From Burkholderiales bacterium (GTDB lineage Bacteria > Pseudomonadota > Gammaproteobacteria > Burkholderiales > Burkholderiaceae_C), in the NCBI GenBank assembly GCA_026932235.1, contig JAIXKR010000114.1, positions 49,370 through 85,439 of the forward strand: 36,070 bases of DNA. The letters are read 5' to 3'. Position 1 is the first letter of the stretch. Each line of letters begins with the position of its first letter. The position numbers and the translations under genes were made by a program. The notes below the pieces were generated by a model, which saw nothing but the letters and a program-made list of their open reading frames with translations, was not told where the DNA came from and did not search any database. Positions 35,601-36,070 of this stretch are shown here, one piece after another.

Positions 35601-36070
35601 CTTCAACGCCCCCAAGGCGGTGACGATGGCGGCGGTGCTCTACGTCTTTCGCACCCTGGTCGACGACGACATCCCGCTCAACGCCGGCTGCCTGAAGCCG
35701 CTGCAGGTCATCGTTCCCGAGGGCTGCATGCTCAACCCGCGCCCGCCCGCGGCGGTGGTGGCCGGCAACGTCGAGACCTCGATGTGCGTCACGAACGCGC
35801 TCTACGGCGCGCTCGGCGTGATGGCCGCGAGCCAGTGCACGATGAACAACTTCACCTTCGGCAACGCGCGTCACCAGTACTACGAGACGCTCGCCGGCGG
35901 TTCCGGCGCCGGCCCCGATTTCGACGGCGCCAGCGTCGTGCAGACGCACATGACCAACTCCTACCTCACCGACCCCGAAGTGCTCGAGCACCGTTTCCCG
36001 GTGCGGCTCGAGAGCCACCGCATCCGCCGCGGCAGCGGCGGCGCCGGCCGGCGCCGCGGCGGCGACGGCG
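32695..36070 (+). CDS. Fused HyuA-HyuB 5-oxoprolinase, 3' end beyond window
   Basis: 1125 codons are visible and the frame is open at the right edge; the family is about 1200 residues, so only some 80-100 are missing. ATP-dependent opening of 5-oxo-L-proline to glutamate is the expected reaction. HyuA part (1 to about 690) has the phosphate-loop motifs [12 protein letters not shown] (14-24) and [10 protein letters not shown] (286-295) of the ASKHA fold, plus [15 protein letters not shown]. HyuB part starts near residue 695 ([21 protein letters not shown]) and shows [22 protein letters not shown] and, at the edge, [19 protein letters not shown] hydantoinase of similar build is the main alternative. 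Divergent from dctPQM. Confidence 0.9.
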   Translation, partial: MPSDPRAARWQFWVDRGGTFTDLVGRAPDGRLHTLKLLSENPGQYADAAVEGIRRLLGLGAGEAIGPERVECVKMGTTVATNALLERRGERTLLVITRGLRDALRIGYQARPRLFDRRIVLPEMLYERVIEAEERIGADGSVLQPLEEMHLRERLWAAYDAGIRAVAIVFMHGWRHPAHEAQAAQLARELGFTQVSTSHETSPLMKIVSRGDTTVVDAYLSPILRRYVDQVQAQMPGVRLFFMQSSGGLTEAHCFQGKDAILSGPAGGIVGMVRTGVAAGHRRLIGFDMGGTSTDVSHYAGSFERAFETQVAGVRMRAPMMSIHTVAAGGGSILAFDGARLRVGPESAGANPGPASYRRGGPLAVTDANVLLGRIQAAHFPHVFGTGADEPLDEAGVRARFEQLAQQVQQASGKPTSAEQLAEGFLQIAVQNMANAIKRISVARGYDVTQYTLQCFGGAGGQHACGVADALGMGRVFIHPLAGVLSAYGMGLADRIAMREAALELPLDEAGLQAAAARLRTLGQAAADELAAQDVARAAIVLRDHIHLRYEGTDTALVVDFGDAAAIRADFDAAYRQRFAFLMPERTLVIEAVSVEAVAAGERFAEPAEHTAAPHSPAPEATVRMHCGQWLDAALHQREALAPGAAIDGPAIIAERNATTVVDPGWRAMRMPSGALELARVLPRTRAHAVGTEVDPVMLEVFNNLFMNIAEQMGLRLQNTAYSVNIKERLDFSCALFDAEGQLIANAPHMPVHLGSMSESIRTVIARNPAMRRGDVYVLNDPYHGGTHLPDVTVVTPVYLEPEDAQAAFFVASRGHHADIGGATPGSMPPFSTTIEEEGVLFDNFLLVRDGRLREAELRAQLGGGRYPARNPGQTIADLRAQIAANEKGVQELHAMVAHYGRETVAAYMRHVQDNAEESVRRVITALHDGRFELPLDNGAVVRVEVTVDARARAATIDFSGTSAQLPNNFNAPKAVTMAAVLYVFRTLVDDDIPLNAGCLKPLQVIVPEGCMLNPRPPAAVVAGNVETSMCVTNALYGALGVMAASQCTMNNFTFGNARHQYYETLAGGSGAGPDFDGASVVQTHMTNSYLTDPEVLEHRFPVRLESHRIRRGSGGAGRRRGGDG

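Noticed and set aside
32701-36018. A 1105-codon open frame on the minus strand opposite the 5-oxoprolinase
   Set aside because: Antisense shadow; the plus frame carries all HyuA/HyuB motifs without a stop.

Overview
The window is a contiguous piece of a GC-rich (about 70%) proteobacterial chromosome. Gene content and gene order point to a betaproteobacterium of the order Burkholderiales: a nudB–ybhP–clsB cluster, a TupABC tungstate system with a fused ModE-like regulator, a TamA/TamB pair, a DctPQM TRAP transporter beside a fused 5-oxoprolinase, and a form II CO-dehydrogenase-like molybdenum hydroxylase. This placement is inferred from gene families; there is no rRNA or marker gene in the window. 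No rRNA, tRNA, CRISPR array, insertion sequence or phage gene was seen. Most genes are intact and densely packed.

Layout. 1-356: a low-GC stretch with a 5'-truncated membrane-protein fragment and a degenerate 6/7-bp repeat. 357-7419: an XdhC/CoxI maturation gene divergent from coxS-coxL-coxM-coxD-coxE. CoxL carries the form II signature AYRGAGR, so the substrate is probably not CO. A strong hairpin terminator sits inside this operon between coxM and coxD. 7483-8926: divergent qorR-like (HxlR) and qorB-like genes. 8941-13126, all minus strand: ccdA-ccdB-aroG-nudB-ybhP-clsB, with ATGA stop/start overlaps at aroG/nudB and nudB/ybhP. ccdA looks damaged at its 5' end. 13257-19280: tamA-tamB.

19363-24366: a tungstate/molybdate block. 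A regulator, tupA, tupC and tupB lie on the minus strand, divergent from moeA. Together with the cox/xdhC genes, the window therefore holds a Mo-hydroxylase, its maturation factors, oxyanion uptake and a step of molybdenum-cofactor synthesis. 24367-27031: a spacer with an 8-bp tandem repeat and a perfect 16-bp palindrome, then a zinc-ribbon membrane protein and a hybrid histidine kinase. 27050-29608: an orphan GspE/PilB-type ATPase with an unusual N-terminal extension and no other secretion or pilus gene nearby. 29706-36070: a DctPQM TRAP transporter divergent from a fused HyuA-HyuB 5-oxoprolinase that runs off the right edge, suggesting a uptake-and-hydrolysis unit for 5-oxoproline or a related cyclic amide.

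The most noteworthy items are the form II Mo-hydroxylase operon of unknown substrate with its internal terminator, the apparently frameshifted chromosomal ccdA leading into aroG, the orphan GspE with its duplicated-looking N-terminal modules, the short-unit repeats at two gene borders, and the TRAP/5-oxoprolinase pairing.
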